From contig PWHX01000032.1 of NCBI GenBank assembly GCA_003555415.1, positions 1-14,971 of the forward strand: a stretch of 14,971 nt of DNA, in the 5' to 3' direction. Positions within the stretch are counted from its first letter, which is position 1. Each line of letters opens with the position of its first letter. The DNA is from Syntrophomonadaceae bacterium. GTDB taxonomy: Bacteria; Bacillota; Dethiobacteria; SKNC01. The position numbers were made by a program, and so were the translations under genes. Shown here piece after piece: positions 1-6,901 of the stretch. Under the pieces are notes generated by a model. It saw only the letters and a program-made list of their open reading frames with translations, ran no database searches and had not been told where the DNA came from.

Positions 1-488
1 ACTTTAAAGAATGTGAAATGATTTTACATGCAGGGGATGTTTTATACCATGGACCTAGAAACCCCTTGCCTCCGGGTTATGACCCTAAAGAACTGGCTTC
101 TTCTATAAATAGCTCTAATAAACCTGTTTTTATTGTAAGGGGAAACTGTGATGCGGAAGTTGAAGAAGTTATACTGAAAGTTCCTATTCTTTCTCCATAT
201 TTCTACTGCTATATAGATAATGTCAAAATATTACTCCTTCACGGGACAAATTATACTGAAGAAAAACTAGCAGAAATAGGGAGCAGATACCAGGCAGATG
301 TAGTTATTTTCGGTCATATTCATACTCCCGTTGCAAAAATAGTTGATAATACCGTTCTTTTTAATCCCGGATCCCCTTCCCTCTCCTTTAACACCGAACC
401 AACTATAGGTTTTTTAGATACCGATAATAAAAAGATAGAGATAATAACCCTGGATAAGGGAGAGCAGTTTACTGATTTATCCTTTTAA
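1..488 (+). CDS. yfcE: YfcE-type metallophosphodiesterase (5' end outside window)
   Basis: Calcineurin-like metallophosphoesterase, probably a cytosolic Mn-dependent phosphodiesterase like E. coli YfcE; the physiological substrate of that family is not settled. The frame is open to the left edge (first full codon at base 3), so the real start lies upstream and the ATG at 18 is internal. The first metal-binding DxH motif is therefore missing from view. The rest is clear: GDVLYHGPRNPLPPGY, which closely resembles E. coli YfcE, then VRGNCD, LLHGTNY and GHIHTPVA, which carry the metal-binding Asp, Asn and His residues, and a FNPGSPS segment typical of the family. The C-terminal end appears complete. 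A hairpin terminator follows 8 bases after the stop, so this is the last gene of its transcript. The assignment is strong at family level and good for the YfcE subgroup. Confidence 0.9.
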   Translation, partial: FKECEMILHAGDVLYHGPRNPLPPGYDPKELASSINSSNKPVFIVRGNCDAEVEEVILKVPILSPYFYCYIDNVKILLLHGTNYTEEKLAEIGSRYQADVVIFGHIHTPVAKIVDNTVLFNPGSPSLSFNTEPTIGFLDTDNKKIEIITLDKGEQFTDLSF

Positions 489-495
489 ACTATTT

Positions 496-550
496 AGAAG
501 TCTTTGGAAGGTATCTAAATAATGGTAAGGTTCAAAGACTTCTTTATTGT
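496..550 (+). terminator. Rho-independent terminator after yfcE
   Basis: A perfect 11-bp inverted repeat, AGAAGTCTTTG (496-506) and CAAAGACTTCT (533-543), with a 26-base loop is followed by TTTATTGTT. The loop is longer than usual, but position and T-rich tail fit termination of yfcE. Confidence 0.65.
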
Positions 551-705
551 TGAGGAATTATTAAATTTTAAGAAAAATAAACAAATATGATAATATATTC
601 ACAAGGATTTCTTATATTTTAGTAGAAATAATACATTAAGCTTAAAACAGCTTAAATGTTAAGATAATCGTAGATATTCCTTTACTCCTTATGTATATAA
701 AATAG

Positions 706-719
706 TTATTCATGAATAA
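706..719. promoter_or_regulatory. 14-bp palindrome upstream of the amphi-Trp gene
   Basis: TTATTCATGAATAA is a perfect palindrome in the gene-free stretch 551-790, which is otherwise very AT-rich and without a convincing ORF. It lies about 80 bases before the ATG at 797, next to AT-rich runs (TATAAA at 695-700, GATAAAAT at 737-743). It could be an operator for the downstream gene pair. Palindromes of this kind also arise by chance in AT-rich DNA, and no well-spaced -35/-10 pair was found here. Confidence 0.3.
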
Positions 720-796
720 TATATTTATTTATAGGGATAAAATATATTTACCTATTTCAGGCATTAAAAAATATAAATTAAAAAGGAGGTGAATAA

Positions 797-1066
797 ATGT
801 CTGGTAGAGAAGAAGTTATTTTTTCCAGCGAAGAACCTCGCAGCGTTGAAGAAATTGGTGATTTTCTCATACAAATTGGAAATAAGTTAAAAGAGCAAGG
901 TTTCTTTAACCTTACCCAGGGGGACAGGCAAATTGAAGTTCGCCCTGTAGGAGCTACAAAACTGGAGTTAAAATATGAAATCGAAGGCGGCACGAAGCAC
1001 GAATTTGAAGTTGAGATAGAATGGAAGCCTGGTGCCGGTGGAGCAGGAAAAGTAGATATTACCTAA
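797..1066 (+). CDS. amphi-Trp domain-containing protein
   Basis: Small 89-residue, soluble, acidic protein matching the amphi-Trp domain pattern. It opens with an EVIFSSEE segment, then a helical region (residues 18-34), LTQGDRQIEV, an alternating strand region with ELKYEIE, and the closing VEIEWKPG motif holding the single conserved Trp (residue 77). The family has no established function; it occurs as a stand-alone small protein and as a domain in bacteria and archaea. The start is well supported by AAAAAGGAGGTG ending 6 bases before the ATG, one of the strongest ribosome sites in the window, which suggests high expression. psuG begins 19 bases after the stop without a terminator, so the two are probably co-transcribed. 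No signal peptide or membrane segment is seen. Confidence 0.8.
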   Translation: MSGREEVIFSSEEPRSVEEIGDFLIQIGNKLKEQGFFNLTQGDRQIEVRPVGATKLELKYEIEGGTKHEFEVEIEWKPGAGGAGKVDIT

Positions 1067-1085
1067 TTGTAGGAGTAGAGTCCAT

Positions 1086-2021
1086 ATGATTAATAATCTT
1101 TTAAGTATACATCCTAAAATTAAAGAAGCACTTTTAAATAATAAACCTGTTGTTGCTTTAGAATCTTCCTTCATAGCCCATGGACTCCCTTATCCTACAA
1201 ATTTAGAACTATGTTCTGATATGGTAAGCATAATTAAAAAACGTGGAGTACATCCTGCTGTTACTGCTATTATTAATGGAAAGATAAAAATAGGGTTGGA
1301 TGATTCAGAGATTGAAGAATTAGCTAGCTCAGGGGAGAAAATTTTTAAGGCAAGTGCCAGTGATTTTGGAGTTCTTTTAGCTAAAGGGGCAAAAGGAGCA
1401 ACTACGGTGGCTGGAACTATTTATGCAGCCCACATGGCAGGAATAAAAATAATCGTTACTGGTGGAATTGGTGGGGTTCACAGAGAAGGATACCGTACAT
1501 TGGACATATCACAAGACCTCAACGTTTTAAGCAGCTTACCGGTAACGGTTGTCAGCGCAGGAGCGAAAGCCATTCTCGATATAAAATTAACCTTGGAATA
1601 CATAGAAACTGCAGGAGTTGCTGTAATAGGATATAAAACAAATTATTTTCCCTCTTTTTATTCCTGCACCAGCCCTTACCTGTTAAACCACAGGGCTGAA
1701 AGTGCAGTTGAAATAGCTGAAATAATACAATGCTACTATCGTTTAAAATGGAAGCGGGGTTTATTAATAGCCAATCCCCTGCCTGATCACGATTCTCTTT
1801 CGGCAGAATATCTGAATAATGTAATTAACAAAGCTCTTGATAAGGCTAAAGAATTAAATATTTCAGGTAAATCTCTCACTCCATTTCTTTTAAATTATAT
1901 TGTAAATATTTCTGAGGGTAAATGCCTTAAAGCCAATTTGTCACTTCTGAAAAATAATGCTGTTCTGGCAGCTGATATTAGCTATAGTTATCATGAATTG
2001 AAAAGTAAAAACAATTTTTAA
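1086..2021 (+). CDS. psuG: Pseudouridine-5'-phosphate glycosidase
   Basis: Cytosolic enzyme that reversibly cleaves the C-C glycosidic bond of pseudouridine 5'-phosphate to uracil and ribose 5-phosphate, allowing reuse of pseudouridine from RNA turnover. The 311 residues match the usual length of about 312. Family motifs are VALESSFIAHGLPYP (residues 23-37), GATTVAGT (104-111), VTGGIGGVHR (124-133), DISQDL (140-145), VSAGAKAILD (156-165) and ETAGVAVIGY. Residues E26, K88 and K161 sit at a constant offset of five from the E. coli catalytic residues E31, K93 and K166, with K161 the expected Schiff-base lysine, so the enzyme should be active. The ATG at 1086 follows GTAGGAG. The kinase PsuK, its usual partner, is not in this window; it may be elsewhere or absent. 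A terminator follows at once. Confidence 0.95.
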   Translation: MINNLLSIHPKIKEALLNNKPVVALESSFIAHGLPYPTNLELCSDMVSIIKKRGVHPAVTAIINGKIKIGLDDSEIEELASSGEKIFKASASDFGVLLAKGAKGATTVAGTIYAAHMAGIKIIVTGGIGGVHREGYRTLDISQDLNVLSSLPVTVVSAGAKAILDIKLTLEYIETAGVAVIGYKTNYFPSFYSCTSPYLLNHRAESAVEIAEIIQCYYRLKWKRGLLIANPLPDHDSLSAEYLNNVINKALDKAKELNISGKSLTPFLLNYIVNISEGKCLKANLSLLKNNAVLAADISYSYHELKSKNNF

Positions 2022-2027
2022 TTTCGT

Positions 2028-2066
2028 TAAAAGCGGACACTTTATCAGAGACCGCTTTTATTTTTG
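2028..2066 (+). terminator. Rho-independent terminator after psuG
   Basis: A 9-bp stem, TAAAAGCGG (2028-2036) with CCGCTTTTA (2052-2060), encloses a 15-base loop and is followed by TTTTTG. It begins 7 bases after the psuG stop. Confidence 0.85.
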
Positions 2067-2083
2067 ATTAATTATTTGATTAA

Positions 2084-2399
2084 ATTATTGATCAAAAAAT
2101 TTTAACGGGCATACTTAAACCTACTGATGGGAAAGTATTAATATCTGGTTATAATATGAATATAGACTCTTATTTAGCGGTATTTTTGTTCCGGTAAATG
2201 AAATGCCAGCCTGGGGGCAAATAATTGTACCCATTTCCCCTTTAACTTATACAACAGACCTTACCAAGTATGCTTTAGGAGAAATCACTTATAACCTCTG
2301 TTTAACTTTTTAATGCTTTTAATATTTACGGCCATATTTTTATTTATTGGTTTTAAACTACATGCTAAAACTATGCCTAAAAGATTACAAAATCTTTAA
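2084..2399 (+). pseudogene. Decayed ABC transporter: ATPase fragment joined to ABC-2 permease C-terminus
   Basis: Three conserved pieces in two frames show a broken ABC exporter locus. Frame A (2084-2160) reads QKILTGILKPTDGKVLISGY, the stretch that follows Walker A in an ABC-2-type ATPase. Walker A itself is absent, with a stop codon at 2081-2083 just upstream; the signature and Walker B are also gone. Near 2160-2170 homology switches to frame B (2167-2313), which reads LLFSGIFVPVNEMPAWGQ and then ISPLTYTTDLTKYAL, typical of the last third of an ABC-2 permease. It stops at 2311-2313. Frame C (2316-2399) continues with a final hydrophobic segment (LLIFTAIFLFIGF) and a basic tail, implying a small frameshift. 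The likely history is a large internal deletion fusing ATPase and permease genes, loss of the 5' end, then a frameshift. It cannot yield a working transporter. The identification rests on recognised motifs. Confidence 0.8.
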
Positions 2400-2400
2400 C

Positions 2401-2448
2401 AAATCACCCTTCCTGGGGAGTATTAGGAAGGGTGATTTTAATAATATT
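2401..2448 (+). terminator. Rho-independent terminator after the ABC remnant
   Basis: A perfect 14-bp stem, AAATCACCCTTCCT (2401-2414) and AGGAAGGGTGATTT (2425-2438), with a 10-base loop and a T/A-rich tail. It starts 2 bases after the last remnant stop, so it is probably the intact terminator of the lost transporter operon. It also insulates nrdJ. Confidence 0.85.
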
Positions 2449-2462
2449 TCCAATCTTGTTTC

Positions 2463-2491
2463 TTGCCTTTAATAATAATATTTGATACAAT
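2463..2491 (+). promoter_or_regulatory. Candidate sigma-A promoter of nrdJ
   Basis: TTGCCT (2463-2468) and TACAAT (2486-2491) are separated by exactly 17 bases and lie about 77 bases before the nrdJ start. They follow the terminator at 2401-2438. Spacing and both hexamers fit a housekeeping promoter. Confidence 0.6.
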
Positions 2492-2502
2492 AGTATAAAT
2501 AA

Positions 2503-2521
2503 TGCAAACATTTGTTTTGCA
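2503..2521. promoter_or_regulatory. Inverted repeat just downstream of the nrdJ promoter
   Basis: TGCAAA (2503-2508) and TTTGCA (2516-2521) form a perfect 6-bp dyad with a 7-base spacer, positioned over the expected transcription start. That placement would suit a repressor. It does not resemble the NrdR box consensus. A second small dyad, TAGTT-TTT-AACTA (2531-2543), follows. No regulator can be named. Confidence 0.35.
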
Positions 2522-2567
2522 AGTTATGTTTAGTTTTTAACTAAAGCTATTGGAGGAGGAAACTGCT

Positions 2568-4364
2568 GTGAAACTGAGTGAAAACGCCCGAATCATCCTG
2601 GAAAAGCGTTATTTAAAAAAATGTTCTGATGGGTCTATAGAAACCCCTGAAAGCATGCTAAGCCGGGTAGCCAGTAACATAGCCCTGGTAGATAAGAAGG
2701 TTTACGGCAAATCAGAAAAGGATACCCAAGAGATAGAAAAAAGGTTTTTTGAAACTATTGAAAAACTGGAGTTTATCCCTAATTCACCCACCTTGATGAA
2801 CGCGGGAAGAGATCTCCAGCAGTTATCCGCCTGTTTTGTACTTCCTATTGATGACAGCATTGAGTCTATATTTGAAACACTGAAGCACATGGCTTTAATC
2901 CAAAAAACTGGAGGGGGCACCGGTTTTGCCTTTGACCGGCTAAGACCTGCCGGGGATTTTGTCCGCTCCACCAACAGAATATCTAGCGGTCCGATTTCCT
3001 TCCTAAAAGTATATGATTCCGGGACAGAAGCAATAAAACAAGGAGGCGTCAGACAGGGCGCCAATATGGGAACTCTCCGCTATGACCATCCTGATATTCT
3101 TGAATTTATAGCTTGTAAGGAAAGTAACCAGGATATAACTAACTTTAATATATCAGTTACTGTATCGGATGAATTCATGGAGAAGGCAGTGGAAAAAAAT
3201 CCTGAGTCCAGCTTTTACTTGATTAATCCCAGAACTAATGAGCCCCACCTGGATGCTGAAACCGGTGGGCTAAAACAATTGGATGCCCGGGAAATGCTTA
3301 ATATTATTGTAATAAGGGCCTGGAAAAATGGAGATCCCGGTCTTATCTTCATAGATCAAATGAATAAATACAATCCTACTCCTCATATGGGGAAATATGA
3401 AACTACTAACCCCTGCGCGGAACAACCTCTACTTCCCTATGAAGCCTGCTGCCTGGGTTCCATTAATTTAGGGCTTTTTGTAGATGATAATGGTGGTATT
3501 AACTGGAATAGATTACGGGAAGTGGTTCATACAGCCGTCCATTTTGAAGATAACGTTATCGATGCCACCAATTACGTTATTCCCCAAATAGAAAAGATGC
3601 ATAAACATGGAAATAGAAAAATAGGCATTGGGGTAATGGGTTGGCACGACATGCTGGTTAAGCTAAGAATTCCTTATGATTCAGAAGAAGCCCTGGTTAT
3701 AGCAGAACAAATAATGAAGTTTATTAATGGTGAAGCCAGGATAAAATCCGCTGAGCTTGCCCAGGAACGGGGGGCATTCCCAAATTTTCAGGGGAGCATA
3801 TATGATACCGGGAAAAATGAGGATAAAATTCGCAATGCTACCCTGACTACTATTGCTCCTACAGGAACTATTTCTATAATTGCGGGGGCCAGCAGCAGCA
3901 TTGAACCTTATTTCAGCATAGCTTTTATGCGCAAAAACGTACTGGATGGAGAAATTCTAACTGAAGTAAATCCGCTTTTTTGGCAGATAGCTAAAGAAAA
4001 AGGTTTTTACAGCCAGGAATTAATTGAACGGATTTCTAAAACTGGCACTGTGCAAAAGGATCCGGAGGTGCCTCCCCATTTACAGCGGTTGTTTAAAACA
4101 GCATTGGAAATTGATTTTACCTGGCATGTCAAGCACCAGGCAGCCTTCCAGAAACATACTGATAATGCAGTCAGCAAAACTATTAACATGAAAAATAATG
4201 TTTCCATTGATGATATGAAAAGTGCTTTTATTCTTGCTTGGAAAGCGGGATGTAAGGGAATTACTGTTTACAGGAATGGTTCTAAATCTGACCAGGTATT
4301 AAACACCGGCACCCTTATACAAGCAGAAGAGTGCGCAGGGTGTCAGCCCTACGGATTTAATTAA
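2568..4364 (+). CDS. nrdJ: Adenosylcobalamin-dependent class II ribonucleotide reductase
   Basis: Reduces ribonucleotides to deoxyribonucleotides using a cobalamin-generated thiyl radical, in an oxygen-independent way. I chose GTG at 2568: GGAGGAGGA (2552-2560) lies 7 bases before it, whereas the longer frame opening with TTG at 2550 would place that ribosome site inside the gene. This gives 598 residues. Visible features are SACFVLP (Cys 89, first redox Cys), QKTGGGTGFAF, the RQGANMGTLR loop, TTNPCAEQPL with N281, the radical Cys 283 and E285, CCLGSINL with the second redox Cys (probably 294), and APTGTISIIAG. The protein ends soon after YRNGSKSDQVL with a C-terminal CAGC pair (Cys 589 and 592), which should shuttle electrons from thioredoxin. 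This tail is shorter than in many NrdJ proteins, which carry a longer multi-Cys extension. No cobalamin riboswitch was recognised upstream. Confidence 0.95.
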   Translation: MKLSENARIILEKRYLKKCSDGSIETPESMLSRVASNIALVDKKVYGKSEKDTQEIEKRFFETIEKLEFIPNSPTLMNAGRDLQQLSACFVLPIDDSIESIFETLKHMALIQKTGGGTGFAFDRLRPAGDFVRSTNRISSGPISFLKVYDSGTEAIKQGGVRQGANMGTLRYDHPDILEFIACKESNQDITNFNISVTVSDEFMEKAVEKNPESSFYLINPRTNEPHLDAETGGLKQLDAREMLNIIVIRAWKNGDPGLIFIDQMNKYNPTPHMGKYETTNPCAEQPLLPYEACCLGSINLGLFVDDNGGINWNRLREVVHTAVHFEDNVIDATNYVIPQIEKMHKHGNRKIGIGVMGWHDMLVKLRIPYDSEEALVIAEQIMKFINGEARIKSAELAQERGAFPNFQGSIYDTGKNEDKIRNATLTTIAPTGTISIIAGASSSIEPYFSIAFMRKNVLDGEILTEVNPLFWQIAKEKGFYSQELIERISKTGTVQKDPEVPPHLQRLFKTALEIDFTWHVKHQAAFQKHTDNAVSKTINMKNNVSIDDMKSAFILAWKAGCKGITVYRNGSKSDQVLNTGTLIQAEECAGCQPYGFN

Positions 4365-4406
4365 TGCTAGGAAATTTGAATAAAATAAATAAATTTATAA
4401 TTGGCC

Positions 4407-4435
4407 TTGCATTTTTACATTAAAAAATATATAAA
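4407..4435 (+). promoter_or_regulatory. Candidate promoter of the que operon
   Basis: TTGCAT (4407-4412) and TATAAA (4430-4435) are spaced by 17 bases, 59 bases before queD. There is no clear terminator between nrdJ and this site, so read-through from nrdJ is also possible. No preQ1 riboswitch fold was recognised in the 130-base gap. Confidence 0.5.
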
Positions 4436-4494
4436 TAGTAGTTAGAATAATATTATACATTGATACAGGATATAAGATAGGAAATAATGAAAGG

Positions 4495-4896
4495 ATGTTT
4501 ACTTTGAATAATGGCATATACTACCTGACTGTTAAGATTAAATTCTCTGCTGCACATTTCCTTAGAGGTTACCAGGGAAAATGTTCAAACCTTCATGGGC
4601 ATTCCTGGATAACAGAATGCACGGTTATGGGAGAAGAACTAAACCCTCTGGGAATGCTTATGGATTTTCACTATTTAGAAGATATAGTTGCTAAAGTCAC
4701 TGATGAATTTGATCATCGTCTAATTAATGATCACCCATCCTTTACGGAAGATGGTTTGAATCCTACTGCGGAAAATCTGGCTTTTTATATTTATATAGAA
4801 CTTGAAAAGGCGGTTAATAAATTAACGGAAGAAATTAAAGTCTGTAAAGTTACTGTTTGGGAGTCAGATGAGGCATGCGCAACTTATAGGGGGTAA
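4495..4896 (+). CDS. queD: 6-carboxy-5,6,7,8-tetrahydropterin synthase
   Basis: Converts 7,8-dihydroneopterin triphosphate to 6-carboxytetrahydropterin, the first committed step to preQ0 and queuosine. The 133-residue protein has the 6-pyruvoyl-tetrahydropterin synthase fold: zinc ligands H21 (SAAH), H34 and H36 (NLHGHSW), catalytic Cys 30 (KCSNLHGH), LMDFHYL, DHRLIND with the catalytic Asp/His pair, NPTAEN, and a pterin-binding Glu in VWES near the C-terminus. The start is uncertain by three residues: ATG 4495 has a weak upstream site, while TTG 4504 has AAAGG at better spacing. Both keep the full domain. It is the first gene of the operon; queC follows 4 bases after the stop. The adjoining queC and queE support QueD over a biopterin-type enzyme. 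Confidence 0.93.
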   Translation: MFTLNNGIYYLTVKIKFSAAHFLRGYQGKCSNLHGHSWITECTVMGEELNPLGMLMDFHYLEDIVAKVTDEFDHRLINDHPSFTEDGLNPTAENLAFYIYIELEKAVNKLTEEIKVCKVTVWESDEACATYRG

Positions 4897-4900
4897 AATT

Positions 4901-5545
4901 ATGAAATGTATAGTACTTCTATCAGGAGGCCTTGATTCAGCGGTTTCTTTAGCCTGGGCTAAAAGAAACCGGTATCCAATACTTTGTTTGACCTTTCTTT
5001 ACGGTCAAAAAGCTGCCCACAAAGAAAAGGAAGCAGCTACCATGCTGGCAGACCATTTTCAGATAGATATATCCGTAGTGGAAATAACGTTTTTGAAAGA
5101 AATAACAAAAACTGCCCTGGTTAATGATAACCTGGAAGTACCTAATGCTTCAGAGCTAGAGGATGAAAAAGAAGGAAGAGAAAGAGCCAAAAAAGTCTGG
5201 GTTCCTAACAGAAACGGAATATTTCTAAATATTGCTGCTGCATATGCAGAAAGTTTAGAAGCATACAATGTTATCGCTGGTTTTAATAAGGAGGAAGCAT
5301 TAACTTTTCCTGATAACAGTCCGGAATTTATCCAGGCTGTTAATGGTTCCCTGGAGTTTTCAACGCTAAACAAGGTAAAAATTCTTTCTCCTACCCAAAA
5401 TTTAAACAAGGAAGAAATAGTAACCCTGGGTCATAAGCTGGATTTACCCTTTGATTATATATGGTCCTGCTATTTAGGTGAAGAAAAGATGTGCGGAGAA
5501 TGTGAAAGCTGTCAGCGTCTTTTAAGAGCTCTTAAAAATAATTAA
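4901..5545 (+). CDS. queC: 7-cyano-7-deazaguanine (preQ0) synthase
   Basis: Uses ATP and ammonia to turn 7-carboxy-7-deazaguanine into preQ0. Start ATG 4901 has AGGGGG (4888-4893) 7 bases upstream and directly gives MKCIVLLSGGLDS; an earlier in-frame ATG at 4868 would overlap queD and add non-conserved residues. The 214-residue protein carries the PP-loop SGGLDS (residues 8-13), LYGQKA, VPNRNGIFLNIA, GFNKEEALTFPD and the C-terminal zinc site with Cys 190, 198, 201 and 204 (SCYLG, then CGECESC). All key residues are present. The protein is cytosolic and acts after QueE, although its gene precedes queE. Confidence 0.96.
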   Translation: MKCIVLLSGGLDSAVSLAWAKRNRYPILCLTFLYGQKAAHKEKEAATMLADHFQIDISVVEITFLKEITKTALVNDNLEVPNASELEDEKEGRERAKKVWVPNRNGIFLNIAAAYAESLEAYNVIAGFNKEEALTFPDNSPEFIQAVNGSLEFSTLNKVKILSPTQNLNKEEIVTLGHKLDLPFDYIWSCYLGEEKMCGECESCQRLLRALKNN

Positions 5546-5569
5546 AGAAATATCTATGGAGGTTAAAAT

Positions 5570-6124
5570 TTGAATTATTATTATGTAAAAGAATCCTTAA
5601 AATATGTTGGATCTCAGCTTCATTCCCACTGGGCGTACAAGAACTATGGCCTGGTAGGAGATAGTATTGTAGCCTTTCAGGGTCCCTGCAATGTTCCTAT
5701 CTCTGAAATGGTTGACCTGGAAGACGTTATGGATAAAGCAAATATCTTTAGCGAGAACATGCTCCATTTTATTGTTGAGCACTTTAACCTTCAGCTGGAA
5801 AAAACCATACTAAAACAGAGAATGCTAATTTGCATTATAAAGGAACGGGTTGAAGAAGAAAGGGGTAGTCAATTAATTAGGCGAGGTGATGACCTTTATC
5901 TGGCAGAAAATAAGCTTACAGTCTCTATCGCTACCCTTTCCCCCGTTTCAAGTTTAATTCATATTGGTATTAATATAAGCAGTCGAAATATTCCTGTGCC
6001 TGCAGTAGGCCTTGAGGATTTAGGGATTGACCCATGTTCTCTGGGTCACGCTGTTATGAAAGCCTATATCCAGGAGCTGGAGGATATAAAGAAATCCCGG
6101 GCCAAGGTAAGGGGTGTATTGTAA
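5570..6124 (+). CDS. DUF366 family protein in the que operon
   Basis: 184-residue soluble protein of the uncharacterised DUF366 family. It starts at TTG 5570, with GGAGG (5558-5562) 7 bases upstream. Recognisable family segments are an N-terminal LHSHWAY (H18, H20), VAFQGPCNVP (residues 34-43, Cys 40), MVDLEDV (47-53), a central helical part, and a C-terminal IHIGINISS followed by VGLEDLGID. The conserved His, Cys and Asp residues could form a metal or active site, but no reaction is established to my knowledge. It lies 24 bases after queC, and its stop codon directly abuts the queE ATG, so translation is probably coupled. This placement suggests a job in making, salvaging or handling a deazaguanine or pterin intermediate. 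That is inference only. Confidence refers to the gene and family, not to a function. Confidence 0.85.
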   Translation: MNYYYVKESLKYVGSQLHSHWAYKNYGLVGDSIVAFQGPCNVPISEMVDLEDVMDKANIFSENMLHFIVEHFNLQLEKTILKQRMLICIIKERVEEERGSQLIRRGDDLYLAENKLTVSIATLSPVSSLIHIGINISSRNIPVPAVGLEDLGIDPCSLGHAVMKAYIQELEDIKKSRAKVRGVL

Positions 6125-6868
6125 ATGGGTGTAAATGTAACAGAAATTTTTTCTTCAATTCAGGGAGAAGGATTGTTTGTAGGATGCCGCCAGGTCTTCC
6201 TGCGTTTTTTTAATTGTAATTTAAATTGTTTTTATTGTGATACCAGAATAGAGGAGCCTCCATCCTCCTGCTGTATAGAAAAAGAACCCGGGACAGGTGA
6301 ATTTGACTATCAGCAAAACCCTTTGGAAATAAGGGAATTAATAAATATCCTGAAAAATTTTTCATTGAAAACTCATCATTCTCTAAGCTTAACAGGAGGG
6401 GAGCCCCTTCTTCAGGTAAATTTTTTAAAAGAATTTCTACCTGAATTAAAAAAAAATACGGAAATTAAAATATTTCTGGAAACAAACGGTACACTGGTTG
6501 AGGAACTGGGCGAGATTTTGCCTTTCCTGGATATTTTAGCGGTGGACTTTAAGCTTCCCAGTTCTCTGGGGGGTAAAAGCTACCTGGAGACACACCGTTC
6601 ATTTTTACAAAAATCCCTGGGGAAAAAAGCTTTTATTAAAATAATCATCACTCATCTGACTCAGGAAGAAGAATTAAAAGATTGCCTGCTGATTATTAAA
6701 GATGTGTCTCCCTTAATTCCGGTTGTATTTCAACCTGTTACTCCTGTAAAGGATAAAAATACAGCAGTTTCACCTAAAAGGATTATTGACCTTCAAATGA
6801 AGGCATTAGGAATTTTACCTGAAGTGCGAGTTATACCGCAGGTGCATAAAATCCTGGGATATCTCTAA
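6125..6868 (+). CDS. queE: 7-carboxy-7-deazaguanine synthase (radical SAM)
   Basis: Radical-SAM enzyme that rearranges 6-carboxytetrahydropterin to 7-carboxy-7-deazaguanine, between QueD and QueC. The 247-residue protein starts with VTEIFSSIQGEG (residues 5-16), the N-terminal signature of QueE. The cluster-binding CxxxCxxC is C31-NLN-C35-FY-C38 followed by DT. SLTGGEPLLQ (residues 88-97) is the SAM-binding GGEP region, and FLETNGT and VDFKLPSS follow. A small Cys-containing insert (SSCCIEKE, about residues 47-54) sits after the cluster motif, a region that varies in the family. AAGGGGTG (6109-6116), inside the DUF366 gene, is its ribosome site, and the ATG follows the DUF366 stop without a gap. 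Confidence 0.95.
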   Translation: MGVNVTEIFSSIQGEGLFVGCRQVFLRFFNCNLNCFYCDTRIEEPPSSCCIEKEPGTGEFDYQQNPLEIRELINILKNFSLKTHHSLSLTGGEPLLQVNFLKEFLPELKKNTEIKIFLETNGTLVEELGEILPFLDILAVDFKLPSSLGGKSYLETHRSFLQKSLGKKAFIKIIITHLTQEEELKDCLLIIKDVSPLIPVVFQPVTPVKDKNTAVSPKRIIDLQMKALGILPEVRVIPQVHKILGYL

Positions 6869-6901
6869 GTAAAATCAAAACTAAAATCGGAGGTTACATA
6901 A

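Noticed and set aside
2061..2100. Short TTGATTA-like repeats before the ABC relic
   Set aside because: Copies are imperfect and AT-rich with no regular spacing, so neither a repeat array nor an attachment site can be supported.
2550..2567. TTG start for nrdJ at 2550
   Set aside because: It would place the GGAGGAGGA ribosome site inside the coding region; GTG at 2568 has correct spacing.
2440..2567. Cobalamin riboswitch or NrdR box upstream of nrdJ
   Set aside because: The leader is short and AT-rich, without B12-box-like sequence or the NrdR consensus.
2702..3064. 120-codon open frame antisense to nrdJ
   Set aside because: It lies wholly inside a strongly conserved gene and has no recognisable domain; it is a shadow of nrdJ codon use.
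4365..4494. preQ1 riboswitch upstream of queD
   Set aside because: No small GC-rich hairpin with the A-rich tail of preQ1 class I, and no larger fold of the other classes, could be seen.
5059..5409. 116-codon open frame antisense to queC
   Set aside because: Fully overlaps the conserved queC core and resembles no family.
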